DNA of 64,000 bases. Source: Sporobacter sp963677825 (GTDB lineage: Bacteria > Bacillota > Clostridia > Oscillospirales > Oscillospiraceae). Position 1 is the first letter of the stretch. The number at the start of each line of letters is the position of its first letter. A model generated the notes under the pieces. It did not search any database, was not told the DNA's origin, and saw only the letters and a list, made by a program, of their open reading frames with translations. The DNA lies in assembly GCA_963677825.2 (NCBI GenBank), contig CAXXEF010000001.1:2294001-2358000 (forward strand). Reading direction: 5' to 3'. Below are positions 1 to 7,488 of this stretch, piece after piece. Made by a program: the position numbers and the translations under genes.

Positions 1-877
1 GCCGACATAGGTACAGCCCGATGCCGGTCGACTTTTTGTCGGCGCGGCCGTTGTAGCCGGTGAAGCCCCGATCGAATACGCGCGGCAGGTCCTCGGGCTT
101 GATGCCGATGCCCGTGTCGCGGATGACGAGCGACGGACCATCGGCGTAAATGGATACGGTACCGGCCGGTGTATATTTAACGGCGTTGCTGAGCACCTGC
201 TCGATGACGTAGGTCAGCCACTTTTCGTCTGTAAGCACCTCAAGATTTGTTTCGGTAAAGTCAAGCTTAATCTTCTTCAGGATAAACAGCCGCGCGTATT
301 TACGTACGGCCTGCCGGACGATATCGTCGAGCGCCGCAGTCCGGATGACGAAATCGGTCGCGCTGCTGCCCAGACGTAGATATTGCAAGACCATTTCGAC
401 GTACTGCTCAATCTTGAACAGCTCCGCCAGCAGCGCCGCGCTCTCGCTGTTGTCCGACGATTGGAGCATGAGGCGCATAGCGGCAATCGGCGTTTTGATT
501 TGATGCACCCATAGCGTATAGTAATCGTTCATATCCCGCAGCACGGCGTCAGACGCTGTCTGGATATGGGCCTTTTCTTTGAAAAGTGCCTGGAGTAAGC
601 TGTGGTAATCGTGCTCGATGTCGCCGCGAGGCTTCGGCAAGGCATCCAGACTGACCGTGATACGATCCAACAGGGAGGCGAGCTCGCGGTGATATGAGCG
701 ATAGCGAAAAAACCCAATGAAGAAAAAAACAAGGCCGGTGACAAAGCACAGCACTCCGGCGTACGCGACCGCCTCAACCGGCAGGTCATACAGAGAAAAA
801 ACGACAGCAAATATCACGACAAACAGCAGGATTAGCACGATGATCTTTACGTGACGCTTAAGATATCCAAGCAGCAA
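1..877 (-). CDS. Sensor histidine kinase, BceS-like (3' part missing)
   Basis: Translating the minus strand from a TTG at 877 gives an open frame of 292 codons that runs off the window start. The TTG follows GGAGG by 7 bases and lies 18 bases after the response regulator stop. Two membrane segments with a very short extracellular loop (about residues 8-29 and 36-56) lead to an H-box WVHQIKTPIAAM with His124, an N-box EQVLSNAVKYT and a G-box DTGIGI, then GIGLYL at the edge. The short loop and the WVHQIKTP motif are typical of intramembrane-sensing kinases that partner BceAB-type peptide-antibiotic transporters. Only the end of the ATPase domain is missing. A transporter gene may follow outside the window; that is inference. 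Confidence 0.88.
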   Translation of the reverse strand, partial: MLLGYLKRHVKIIVLILLFVVIFAVVFSLYDLPVEAVAYAGVLCFVTGLVFFFIGFFRYRSYHRELASLLDRITVSLDALPKPRGDIEHDYHSLLQALFKEKAHIQTASDAVLRDMNDYYTLWVHQIKTPIAAMRLMLQSSDNSESAALLAELFKIEQYVEMVLQYLRLGSSATDFVIRTAALDDIVRQAVRKYARLFILKKIKLDFTETNLEVLTDEKWLTYVIEQVLSNAVKYTPAGTVSIYADGPSLVIRDTGIGIKPEDLPRVFDRGFTGYNGRADKKSTGIGLYLCR

Positions 878-895
878 GACACGGCCTCCAATCTG

Positions 896-1567
896 TTAGC
901 CGACCTGATAGCCCAGCCCTTTTTTTGTGACGATAAAGCCGATCAGCCCGGCGGCTTCAAGCTTCCGACGCAGCCGCGCCATGTTCACGGTCAGCGCGTT
1001 GTCGTCGACGAAGCTGTCATTTTCCCACAGCCGCGCCATGATGGCGTCTCGGCTGACGGGCTGTCCGCGCGCGTCCATTAAAAGCTGAAGAATGCGGTAC
1101 TCGTTTTTCGTCAGGTCGATTCTTTCGTCGTTATACGTCAGCGTGGCGTCGGCGGTGTTTAGAAGCGCGCCGCAGCACTCGATCAGAGGCGTCTGACCGG
1201 TAAAATCATACGTCCGGCGCAGCAGCGCCTGAATTTTCGCTATCAGTACGTCTAAATCAAAGGGTTTGGGGATGAAGTCGTCGCCGCCCATGTTCATGGC
1301 CATGACGATGTTCATGTTTTCCGATGCCGATGAGATAAATACGACCGGTATCTTTGATACGGCACGGATTTTTCGGCACCAGTGATAACCGTTATAAAAT
1401 GGCAGGGCAATGTCCAGCAGGACGAGCTGCGGATCAAACGCGGCGAACTCCGCCATCACGTCGCTGAAGTCCCGGACGCAGGCGACAGTATAGCCCCAGC
1501 TTTTGAGATGCGCACAGACGGTATCGGCAATGACAGGGTCGTCCTCGACGATAAGAATCCTATGCAT
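896..1567 (-). CDS. OmpR-family response regulator
   Basis: A 223-residue protein with an N-terminal receiver domain (acidic pair ED at residues 8-9, phospho-acceptor Asp52 in LLDIALPFYNG, Lys101 in PKPF) and a C-terminal winged-helix DNA-binding domain (about residues 125-223, ending in KKGLGYQVG). It is the partner of the kinase that starts 18 bases downstream. Its ATG is only 3 bases after the pyrF stop, so it is probably transcribed with pyrC and pyrF. Together with the BceS-like kinase it would form a cell-envelope or antimicrobial-peptide stress system; the signal cannot be read from sequence. Confidence 0.93.
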   Translation of the reverse strand: MHRILIVEDDPVIADTVCAHLKSWGYTVACVRDFSDVMAEFAAFDPQLVLLDIALPFYNGYHWCRKIRAVSKIPVVFISSASENMNIVMAMNMGGDDFIPKPFDLDVLIAKIQALLRRTYDFTGQTPLIECCGALLNTADATLTYNDERIDLTKNEYRILQLLMDARGQPVSRDAIMARLWENDSFVDDNALTVNMARLRRKLEAAGLIGFIVTKKGLGYQVG

Positions 1568-1570
1568 CTG

Positions 1571-2494
1571 TCAGCCCAGCGGTATGACGGCGCGCAGCGC
1601 GTCACGCATTTTGACGGCCTCGCTGCGTGCGGCCTCGGCGTAGTCCGCGCCGGCGTTACCTGTTTTCTTCCAGGCGCAGATGATGCCGCGCGAGGAGTTG
1701 ATGACGGCGCCGCGGCCCTGCGCGTCGAACGCGCCGGCGACGTCACTGGCGCCGCCGCCCTGCGCCCCATAACCGGGTACGAGGAAAAATGTTGATTGCA
1801 GACGGCGGCGCAACGCCGTCAGCTGCTCGGGATACGTCGCACCGACGACGGCACCGGCACAGGTGAAGCCGTGCTGTCCGACGGTATCGGCGGCCAGCGC
1901 CTGCATATCGTCACCGACGGTTTCAAACAGTGTTTTACCGTCGACGGTTAGATCCTGATACTGTCCGCCGGACGGATTTGACGTTTTGACGAGCACAAAG
2001 ATCGCCTTGTCCTCACGGCGGCAGACGTTGAGAAACGGTGTGATACCGTCCGCACCGAGGTAGGCGTGGACGGTCACGGCATCGACGTCAAACGGGCGCA
2101 GTACCGCGCCGCCGACGGTCACATCACCGAGATACCCTTCGGCGTAATCCTCGGCGGTCGAGCCGATGTCGCCGCGCTTGACGTCGGCGATGACGTACAT
2201 GCCGCGCTCACGCGCGTATGCGGCGGTTTTCTGAAAAGCCGCGACGCCGTCCGGTCCCAGCCGCTCATAGCAGGCCGACTGCGGTTTGACGGCGGGCACG
2301 ATGTCGCACAGTGCGTCAATCAGGCCGCGGTTGAACTCGAAATACGCGTCGGCCAGTGCCGTCAGCGTTTCGCCGTGTTCGCGGATGCACCGCGTGACAA
2401 TATCGGGCGGGATGTAATCCGGCCGCGGGTCGAGCCCGGTGACGGTGGGGTTTTTTAGTGCTAAGATTTTATCTTGTAGGCTGTCGAAGGACAT
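1571..2494 (-). CDS. pyrF: Orotidine 5'-phosphate decarboxylase (type 2)
   Basis: Converts OMP to UMP, the last step of de novo pyrimidine synthesis, in the cytoplasm. The 307-residue length fits the longer type 2 PyrF. Near the N-terminus is NPTVTGLDPRPDYIP. The catalytic Asp/Lys motif is seen as VIADVKRGDIGSTA (about residues 95-108), and VPGYGAQGG binds phosphate. I use the ATG at 2494 because AAAGGAGA stands just upstream and PyrF homologues begin there; an in-frame upstream start at 2539 would lie inside pyrC. It begins 2 bases after the pyrC stop, so the two genes are translationally close and certainly one operon. Confidence 0.95.
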   Translation of the reverse strand: MSFDSLQDKILALKNPTVTGLDPRPDYIPPDIVTRCIREHGETLTALADAYFEFNRGLIDALCDIVPAVKPQSACYERLGPDGVAAFQKTAAYARERGMYVIADVKRGDIGSTAEDYAEGYLGDVTVGGAVLRPFDVDAVTVHAYLGADGITPFLNVCRREDKAIFVLVKTSNPSGGQYQDLTVDGKTLFETVGDDMQALAADTVGQHGFTCAGAVVGATYPEQLTALRRRLQSTFFLVPGYGAQGGGASDVAGAFDAQGRGAVINSSRGIICAWKKTGNAGADYAEAARSEAVKMRDALRAVIPLG

Positions 2495-2496
2495 GC

Positions 2497-3771
2497 TTAA
2501 TCTCCTTTGTAAACGATAATGCCGCCGGCAATGGTGCATTTGACGCGGCCGGTCAGGGTCATGCCGTTAAACGGCGTGTTGTGCCCCTTCGATCTGAAGC
2601 GCTCGGTATCGACCGTCCAGCGCTCGTCCGGGTCGAAGAGTACGACGTCTGCGTCGTCACCGATGCGCAGGTGGCCCTTTTGCAGGCCGAGAATCGATGC
2701 GGGATTCGAGGACATCAGCTTTATGACGTGCTCAAGTGTCAGCCGACCGGTGCGCACGAGGGTTGTGAGCGTCACGCCCAGCGACGTTTCAAGCCCCGAG
2801 ATGCCGCTCGGTGCGTCGGCCAGCGGGAGTGATTTCTCATGCGCGGCGTGCGGCGCGTGATCGGTCACAATCGCGTCAAGCGTACCGTCGGCCAGACCGG
2901 CGATGACGGCCTGCACGTCGGTTTCGGTGCGCAGCGGCGGATTGACGCGCGCCATCGCGCCCTGCGATAAAACAGCGTCCTGCGTCAGTGTGAAGTACTG
3001 CGGGCATGTTTCTGCGGTGACGCGGACGCCCTCGGCCTTTGCCCGGCGGATAATCTCCACAGAGCCAGCGGTACTCACATGCGCGATGTGCACGCGCGCG
3101 CCGGTGTCCCGCGCGAGCATTATGTCACGCATAACCATCAGTTCCTCGGCGACGGCCGGCCGCCCGGGGATGCCGAGCTGCCGCGAGATTTCGCCCTCGT
3201 TGACAGCGTAATTGTGAACGAGCGACGCGTCTTCACAGTGGCTGCTGATGACCAGCCCCTCGGCGTCGGCTTTTTTAAGCGCCTGGCGCATCAGTGACGC
3301 GTCCATCAGCGGGATGCCGTCGTCGGACAGGGCGACGGCACCGGCTTTTTTAAGTGCCGGGATGTCCGTAAGACGGCCGCCTTTTTGTCCGGCTGTTACG
3401 GCGCCGAAGGGGAAAATGTTGACGACGGCGCCGTCGGCGCGGCGAATAAGGTCGGCGATAATGTCCGGCTCGTCGAGCGCAGGCGCCGTGTTCGGCATAC
3501 AGACGGCTGTCGTTACGCCGCCGGCAGCGGCGGCACGCGCGCCGGATAAAAGGTCTTCTTTGTACACAAAGCCCGGATCACGGAAATGCACATGCATGTC
3601 CACCAGTCCGGGCGCGACGATATATCCCGACGCATCCAGAATTGTCACCGCGCCGGGCTGGGACGGGACGGCGTCTAGCGGGGCGATTTTACCGTTTCTA
3701 ATAAAAATGTCGGCCTGCTGCAGCGGCAGGTAACCGGGGTCGAGAATTCGTCCGTTTTTAATCAGCAGCAT
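2497..3771 (-). CDS. pyrC: Dihydroorotase (class I)
   Basis: Cyclises carbamoyl aspartate to dihydroorotate. The 424-residue protein has the amidohydrolase metal motif VDMHVHFRDPG near residue 55, a HCED motif, HIAHVSTAGS and VTDHAPHA, all characteristic of zinc-dependent class I PyrC. I choose ATG 3771 over GTG 3783 because GGTGATC, which pairs fully with the 16S rRNA tail, is 6 bases upstream. It is the first gene of the minus-strand run and has its own promoter at 3813-3841. No other pyr genes are present, so the pathway is dispersed in this genome. Confidence 0.95.
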   Translation of the reverse strand: MLLIKNGRILDPGYLPLQQADIFIRNGKIAPLDAVPSQPGAVTILDASGYIVAPGLVDMHVHFRDPGFVYKEDLLSGARAAAAGGVTTAVCMPNTAPALDEPDIIADLIRRADGAVVNIFPFGAVTAGQKGGRLTDIPALKKAGAVALSDDGIPLMDASLMRQALKKADAEGLVISSHCEDASLVHNYAVNEGEISRQLGIPGRPAVAEELMVMRDIMLARDTGARVHIAHVSTAGSVEIIRRAKAEGVRVTAETCPQYFTLTQDAVLSQGAMARVNPPLRTETDVQAVIAGLADGTLDAIVTDHAPHAAHEKSLPLADAPSGISGLETSLGVTLTTLVRTGRLTLEHVIKLMSSNPASILGLQKGHLRIGDDADVVLFDPDERWTVDTERFRSKGHNTPFNGMTLTGRVKCTIAGGIIVYKGD

Positions 3772-3812
3772 CTGCTCGATCACCCGTCTTTCTTTATTTG
3801 ATCTTGTGTTGC

Positions 3813-3841
3813 ATTATATCGGAATAAAAACCTTTTCGCAA
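3813..3841 (-). promoter_or_regulatory. Promoter of the pyrC-pyrF-regulator-kinase operon
   Basis: On the minus strand TTGCGA (3841-3836) and TATAAT (3818-3813) are separated by exactly 17 bases, a good housekeeping-sigma promoter 42 bases before pyrC. It is flanked by an inverted repeat, TGTGTTGC on one side of the -10 and GCAACACA overlapping the -35, which could be an operator or a transcript hairpin. Confidence 0.7.
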
Positions 3842-3950
3842 CACATACTACAAGCTGAACAAGATCGGTGGCGGTGCGATATTAGACGTGCTCGTTTCCG
3901 GTCGCGCAGTAAATACAGCCGCGTTGTGCGGCGGAATGGGGCATGTGCAT

Positions 3951-4115
3951 ATGATGAAAGCAAGTTTTGGTAAAGGCATGACGATCGGCGTGCTGACGGG
4001 CGCCGCAATCGGGATGGTATTCATGCCGCGCGGTAAAAATTCCAAAAGCGCCGCCGGCAAGGCGCTTAAGGCCGCCGGTGAGGTCATCGACAACATTACC
4101 GGTATGTGGAACTAG
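3951..4115 (+). CDS. Small YtxH-like membrane protein
   Basis: A 54-residue protein with one hydrophobic segment (KGMTIGVLTGAAIGMVFMP, about residues 7-25) followed by a basic, Ala/Lys-rich tail. This layout (glycine-rich membrane helix ending in a proline, then a charged tail) resembles the YtxH family of small membrane proteins. Earlier in-frame starts exist at 3936 and 3888, and the ribosome binding site is weak (GGGG 9 bases before 3951), so the start is uncertain. A strong terminator follows directly. Function unknown. Confidence 0.6.
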   Translation: MMKASFGKGMTIGVLTGAAIGMVFMPRGKNSKSAAGKALKAAGEVIDNITGMWN

Positions 4116-4124
4116 AGCGACGTG

Positions 4125-4155
4125 CCGCGCCGCCGTCAGGCGGCGCGGTCTTTTT
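4125..4155 (+). terminator. Rho-independent terminator
   Basis: Ten-base-pair stem CCGCGCCGCC/GGCGGCGCGG with a 4-base loop, followed by TCTTTTT. It ends the small YtxH-like gene. Confidence 0.9.
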
Positions 4156-4226
4156 ATGGGACGTTTACATCCTGAACACCACGTGGTAATATTAGGCAAT
4201 AACAAATGCGCGTTGGAGGTGATGTG

Positions 4227-4739
4227 GTGTTGAAGAATTCTGATGTTGAATTAGTGAGATTTACATACTGGGAAAAGTGGAAAAGCCTCTGGCGTAAAAA
4301 CGGACAAATAACACTGGACTCTGGTACATATGTAGTCACGGCGAAAACGATTGTACTGGTGCAGCTGCTCCTGATAATACCGATAATACTGGTGGCGTTG
4401 CTTCATGTTAAAATAATACCGGGGATTTCGTATGGGTTGAATTTTACGATAATACTGTTATCATGGGCGGTAGTATTAATTTTTATATTGCCGCTGTTTG
4501 CAAGATACAAATGTATCCAAATGCGCGTGTCTTTCGGTAGACTACTTCTTGAGAAAAGCACGGCACTGACTGTTGTGATTCCTTTCGCCCTTGGTCAATA
4601 TGTCCGTTATTATGAAAAGCCACATTTTCAAGATCGGGGCTTAGTTTTATTAAGTACTTATATTAGTATTGGTGCAGCGATTTGGATCATCGTTACGATT
4701 GCTGGGTATTTTCGGCAGAAACGAAAGTCCGGCACATAG
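4227..4739 (+). CDS. Membrane protein of unknown function
   Basis: A 170-residue protein with about four hydrophobic segments. The first two (VLVQLLLIIPIILVALL and a following stretch with ILLSWAVVLIFILPLF) form a pair, the last (YISIGAAIWIIVTIAGYF) is near the C-terminus, and the tail is basic. GTG 4227 is preferred since GGAGGT ends 6 bases upstream; TTG 4230 is also possible, and the ATG at 4206 lies upstream of that site. Base composition is visibly more AT-rich than its neighbours, which hints at recent acquisition or weak constraint. I do not recognise the family. Confidence 0.65.
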   Translation: MLKNSDVELVRFTYWEKWKSLWRKNGQITLDSGTYVVTAKTIVLVQLLLIIPIILVALLHVKIIPGISYGLNFTIILLSWAVVLIFILPLFARYKCIQMRVSFGRLLLEKSTALTVVIPFALGQYVRYYEKPHFQDRGLVLLSTYISIGAAIWIIVTIAGYFRQKRKSGT

Positions 4740-4754
4740 CGCTGAGGAAACACG

Positions 4755-4792
4755 AAAAAGCTGCGGCACGAGCTTCGTGACGCAGCTTTTTT
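4755..4792. terminator. Bidirectional terminator
   Basis: AAAAAGCTGCG pairs with CGCAGCTTTTTT around a small inner hairpin. A/T tracts on both sides serve the plus-strand membrane protein gene and the converging minus-strand coat genes. Confidence 0.8.
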
Positions 4793-4807
4793 GTTGAAGG
4801 TGCGGCG

Positions 4808-5077
4808 TTAAGCCATCGAGAGTTTCTGCCGAGCTTGCTGAATCTTCTGCTGCTCGGCCTGTTCGACCTGATACCAGCCATGCTGCTGCATGGTTGAAAA
4901 CAGATTTGATTGGATCGTGTGCACGTCGCCGAGAATGCTCAGCATGGTGCTGCGAAGCTGCTCGTTGACGCATTCGCCCGCGTACAGATTATACGCGTCG
5001 GTCATGTGCTTTTCGCTCATGAGCGCGTCTTGAAGGATCTGCTGATCGGTCAGCATGGATACGGCTTGATTTGTCAT
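4808..5077 (-). CDS. CotF-like spore coat protein
   Basis: An 89-residue, helix-rich, Gln-rich protein. The N-terminal part (LTDQQILQDALMSEKHMTDAY) and CVNEQLR match the ferritin-like CotF family (spore coat F) that packs into the outer layers of clostridial and bacillar spores. It follows the smaller CotF-like gene at 5095-5280 by 17 bases, so the two form one minus-strand operon that is presumably expressed in the mother cell during sporulation. Lengths of about 80-100 residues are usual for this group. Confidence 0.75.
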   Translation of the reverse strand: MTNQAVSMLTDQQILQDALMSEKHMTDAYNLYAGECVNEQLRSTMLSILGDVHTIQSNLFSTMQQHGWYQVEQAEQQKIQQARQKLSMA

Positions 5078-5094
5078 GTTCGTGTGCCCTCCCG

Positions 5095-5280
5095 TTACTG
5101 TAAGAATGTGACCAGCGAGTTAAAATGCTGCTGGTGCTTGCCGGCGTAGTCGTTCAGGCACTGCTTGATCTGTGAGTCGGCGGACATGTTTGCCATCGCC
5201 TGATACTTTTTGACGAGCGTTTGCTCCTGAGCGGCCTGATCCTCGATGGCGGACAGCTCTTTCGATGTGAGATTTGCCAA
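5095..5280 (-). CDS. Small CotF-like coat protein
   Basis: A 61-residue protein read from TTG 5280, six bases after a strong AGGAGGG; the upstream ATG in frame would precede this site. It is helical and charged (SKELSAIEDQAAQEQ, then LVKKYQAMANMS, QIKQCLNDYAGKHQQHF), like half of the ferritin-like CotF fold, and it shares the spacing of hydrophobic and acidic residues with the following gene. Probably a coat subunit that works with it. Family assignment rests on pattern and on the neighbour. Confidence 0.7.
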   Translation of the reverse strand: MANLTSKELSAIEDQAAQEQTLVKKYQAMANMSADSQIKQCLNDYAGKHQQHFNSLVTFLQ

Positions 5281-5505
5281 GATACACCCTCCTGTTTCCG
5301 GCTGAAAAGCCGGCTTAGTCATGGTCTCCGTGCCTTTCGGGCATACGGATACCGGCGCTTATCCAGCCGTTTAGGCGGTCAAGCTCCGGATGTAGTATGG
5401 CATTTTAGACGCGCCGGTATTCTTATATCATGACGCAATACCTTTTTCAAAGGCATGAAGGCATGAAATATTGCCATACGGCGCATCTCGCGGCGGCTCA
5501 AACGA

Positions 5506-6216
5506 TTACATCATGACAAGCCGCCCGTTTTTTATTTTGAAAACGATATAATCCGTGCCGCCAATCGCCTCCGACGCGCCGAAGCAGAACACGGGCATCA
5601 TCGCAAACGGCTGTGCCGGGGAGACGGGCACGGCGAGCAGGTGTGCGCCGTCGCGTTGCGCGGTCAGTGCGCCGTCCAGCTCGGCGACAGCGTTTGTCAG
5701 CTCGGGATCGTCAAACAAGCCGGATGGCTCTCCGAGCGGCATCCAGCCGTTGAGGGGAGGCGCGGCCTCAGACGTGTCGGGCTCGGATTCAGGTGCGTCG
5801 AGGTTCGGAGAGGACGTCTCCGCCGGCGGGGCCTGCATGATTACAGGCTCCGGCTTGACCGGTGCAGGCTCGGGCTTGATTGGTTCGGGCTCGGGTGCTC
5901 GGTCCGGTTCAATAGCGTCACCGTGCCAAACGTCGCCGGCGTGAATCAGATGATACGACTCGGCGGTGTCAAATCCGAGCTCGCCGAGCGCCGCCCGTGT
6001 GTAATTTTTATTTAGGCGAACCGTGTCGCCGTCCGGCATGACGACGCCGAGCGGGACGAAGTGACCGCTGCACACGGCGGCCAGACGCAGCACGTCGCGC
6101 GTGGTATTGTTGCAGACGCAGGCAAAGCTGGTCCTCTGGTTTGATTGAGATACAGTGACGGTCCCGACGCGTACGCCGCCTAGATAAACCGGAAACGCTC
6201 CCGTTTGGATGCTCAT
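5506..6216 (-). CDS. Hypothetical protein with Pro/Glu linker
   Basis: A 236-residue protein starting at ATG 6216, five bases after GGGAGGAC. An N-terminal globular part (to about residue 110) is followed by a proline/glutamate-rich linker with EP and KPEP repeats (about 110-165) and a C-terminal part rich in Phe/Met that ends in IKNGRLVMM. No signal peptide or membrane segment is seen. It follows the exported-protein gene at 6296, but a terminator at 6240-6275 separates them. Function unknown. The two-domain layout with a flexible linker suggests a scaffold or coat-associated protein, which is only a guess. Confidence 0.65.
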   Translation of the reverse strand: MSIQTGAFPVYLGGVRVGTVTVSQSNQRTSFACVCNNTTRDVLRLAAVCSGHFVPLGVVMPDGDTVRLNKNYTRAALGELGFDTAESYHLIHAGDVWHGDAIEPDRAPEPEPIKPEPAPVKPEPVIMQAPPAETSSPNLDAPESEPDTSEAAPPLNGWMPLGEPSGLFDDPELTNAVAELDGALTAQRDGAHLLAVPVSPAQPFAMMPVFCFGASEAIGGTDYIVFKIKNGRLVMM

Positions 6217-6239
6217 GGCGTGTCCTCCCGAAAAATACA

Positions 6240-6275
6240 TAAAAAAACTTCCCTGCATCAACGTATGCAGGGAAG
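6240..6275 (-). terminator. Terminator of the exported-protein gene
   Basis: On the minus strand ACTTCCCTGCAT pairs with ATGCAGGGAAGT around a 6-base loop and is followed by a run of seven T. It stands between the genes at 6296 and 5506. Confidence 0.85.
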
Positions 6276-6295
6276 TCGCTTTATATGTTGTACCG

Positions 6296-6835
6296 TCAGC
6301 TGATCGTATACGCGCCGCGGATAAGAATCTTGACTGTTCCGGCTGTGGCAGTGAAGCCGTTGCCTTGGATGGTCACCATGTACATGTGATTCTTTTCGAG
6401 CGCGTCGCCGGCGGATAGTGTCGTGCCGGACGTCGAGTCAACCATCGCCGGTGTTGAGCCTGTCGCCGTCGCCGTGCCGATGCGCAAGAGCAGCTCGGTA
6501 CCGACGCCGCACGAAGCAGTCTGCCCGTTCGAGAGCGTCACGAGGGTGAAGCCGGCGGACTCAAACGTCTCGCCGCCGGACAGTCCGTCCAGCTCGGCTT
6601 TGAAGTCGTCGATCTTCGCGTCAATCGCCGGTTGAATAGACGCCTCGGCCGCGCTGATGTCGGCACTGACGTCACTCATGATCTGCGGTTTGAGTTGGTT
6701 TGTCAGGTAGCTGAGCGTGATGAGCGGATCGGTCTTCGTGCCGAACGTGGTTGTGGCGAGAATGCTCACACCCGAGATGAAGGCCACGCCGACGAGAATG
6801 GCCAGCGTGATTAACATGCGTTTTCCGAATTTCAT
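6296..6835 (-). CDS. Exported or membrane-anchored protein, unknown function
   Basis: A 179-residue protein. Residues 1-30 form an N-terminal signal or anchor (MKFGKRMLITLAILVGVAF and on). The region about residues 45-85 looks like a coiled coil (DVSADISAAEASIQPAIDAK). The C-terminal half is beta-rich and Gly/Thr-rich, with GTELLLRIGTATATG and MYMVTIQGNGFTATAG, suggesting a surface or sheath-like domain. Expressed alone between two terminators. I recognise no family. Confidence 0.7.
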   Translation of the reverse strand: MKFGKRMLITLAILVGVAFISGVSILATTTFGTKTDPLITLSYLTNQLKPQIMSDVSADISAAEASIQPAIDAKIDDFKAELDGLSGGETFESAGFTLVTLSNGQTASCGVGTELLLRIGTATATGSTPAMVDSTSGTTLSAGDALEKNHMYMVTIQGNGFTATAGTVKILIRGAYTIS

Positions 6836-6881
6836 TGGTATGTATCCTCCGTACAGATGGCGGGTTTTGCTTGTCCGAGAC

Positions 6882-6934
6882 GAAAAAATGCCAAACCGGG
6901 CGGCTGCGCGTTTGGCGGCGCACAGCCGCCCGGT
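6882..6934 (-). terminator. Terminator after ndoA
   Basis: ACCGGGCGGCTG and CAGCCGCCCGGT form a 12-base-pair stem with a 16-base loop. On the minus strand a short spacer and six T follow. It lies directly after the ndoA stop. Confidence 0.65.
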
Positions 6935-6937
6935 TAA

Positions 6938-7288
6938 TTAAGACAGTCCAAAGCTCACGGCGATGGCGTTGTTTACTTGGTTCATCAGCCGTGGATCCAG
7001 CGAACCCATATGCTCCTTGAGCCTGCGCTTGTCGATTGTGCGGATCTGCTCTAAAAGCACCACTGAGTCTTTCGAAAGCCCGTAGCTTCTTGCCGTCAGC
7101 TCGATGTGGGTCGGAAGGCGCGCTTTGTTTATCTGAGATGTGATCGCCGCAGCGATCACGGTCGGGCTGTGCTTGTTACCCGTGTCGTTTTGCACGATAA
7201 GCACAGGCCGTAGTCCGCCCTGCTCGCTCCCGACGACGGGGCTCAGGTCGGCGTAATAGATGTCTCCTCGTTTCACTCCAGTTAACAC
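6938..7288 (-). CDS. ndoA: Endoribonuclease toxin NdoA (MazF/PemK family)
   Basis: A 116-residue MazF-type mRNA interferase. Typical motifs are KRGDIYYADLSPVVGSEQGG at the N-terminus, RPVLIVQND, and the C-terminal VLLEQIRTIDKRRL. In Bacillus, ndoA follows alr and the antitoxin gene ndoAI. Here alr is also upstream, but the 200 bases between alr and ndoA hold no antitoxin frame. Start taken as GTG 7288; an internal GTG at 7276 is possible. It probably has its own promoter and a structured leader (7323-7387). Confidence 0.92.
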   Translation of the reverse strand: MLTGVKRGDIYYADLSPVVGSEQGGLRPVLIVQNDTGNKHSPTVIAAAITSQINKARLPTHIELTARSYGLSKDSVVLLEQIRTIDKRRLKEHMGSLDPRLMNQVNNAIAVSFGLS

Positions 7289-7322
7289 ACAGCTTCACTC
7301 TCCGACGAAATATAGTCGCCTC

Positions 7323-7387
7323 GGTTACAGCCTGTTAAGCAGGTTTTATGTAACCGGACACTATAATTCTTTCACAAAGCAAAACAA
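7323..7387 (-). promoter_or_regulatory. Possible ndoA promoter and leader hairpin
   Basis: On the minus strand TTGTTT (7387-7382), 16 bases, then TATAGT (7365-7360). The transcript would begin with a hairpin: GGTTAC (7355-7350) pairs with GTAACC (7328-7323), with an inner CCTG/CAGG stem. This separates ndoA from alr transcriptionally. Confidence 0.5.
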
Positions 7388-7488
7388 AATATACAGCCAT
7401 TGTCCCAGTAAATGCTAAAACGGACAACGGGGAGGCAGAGCTCCCAGTACCAGTATATGTGCGCGTAAATAGTTTGTCACTGGGCGTA

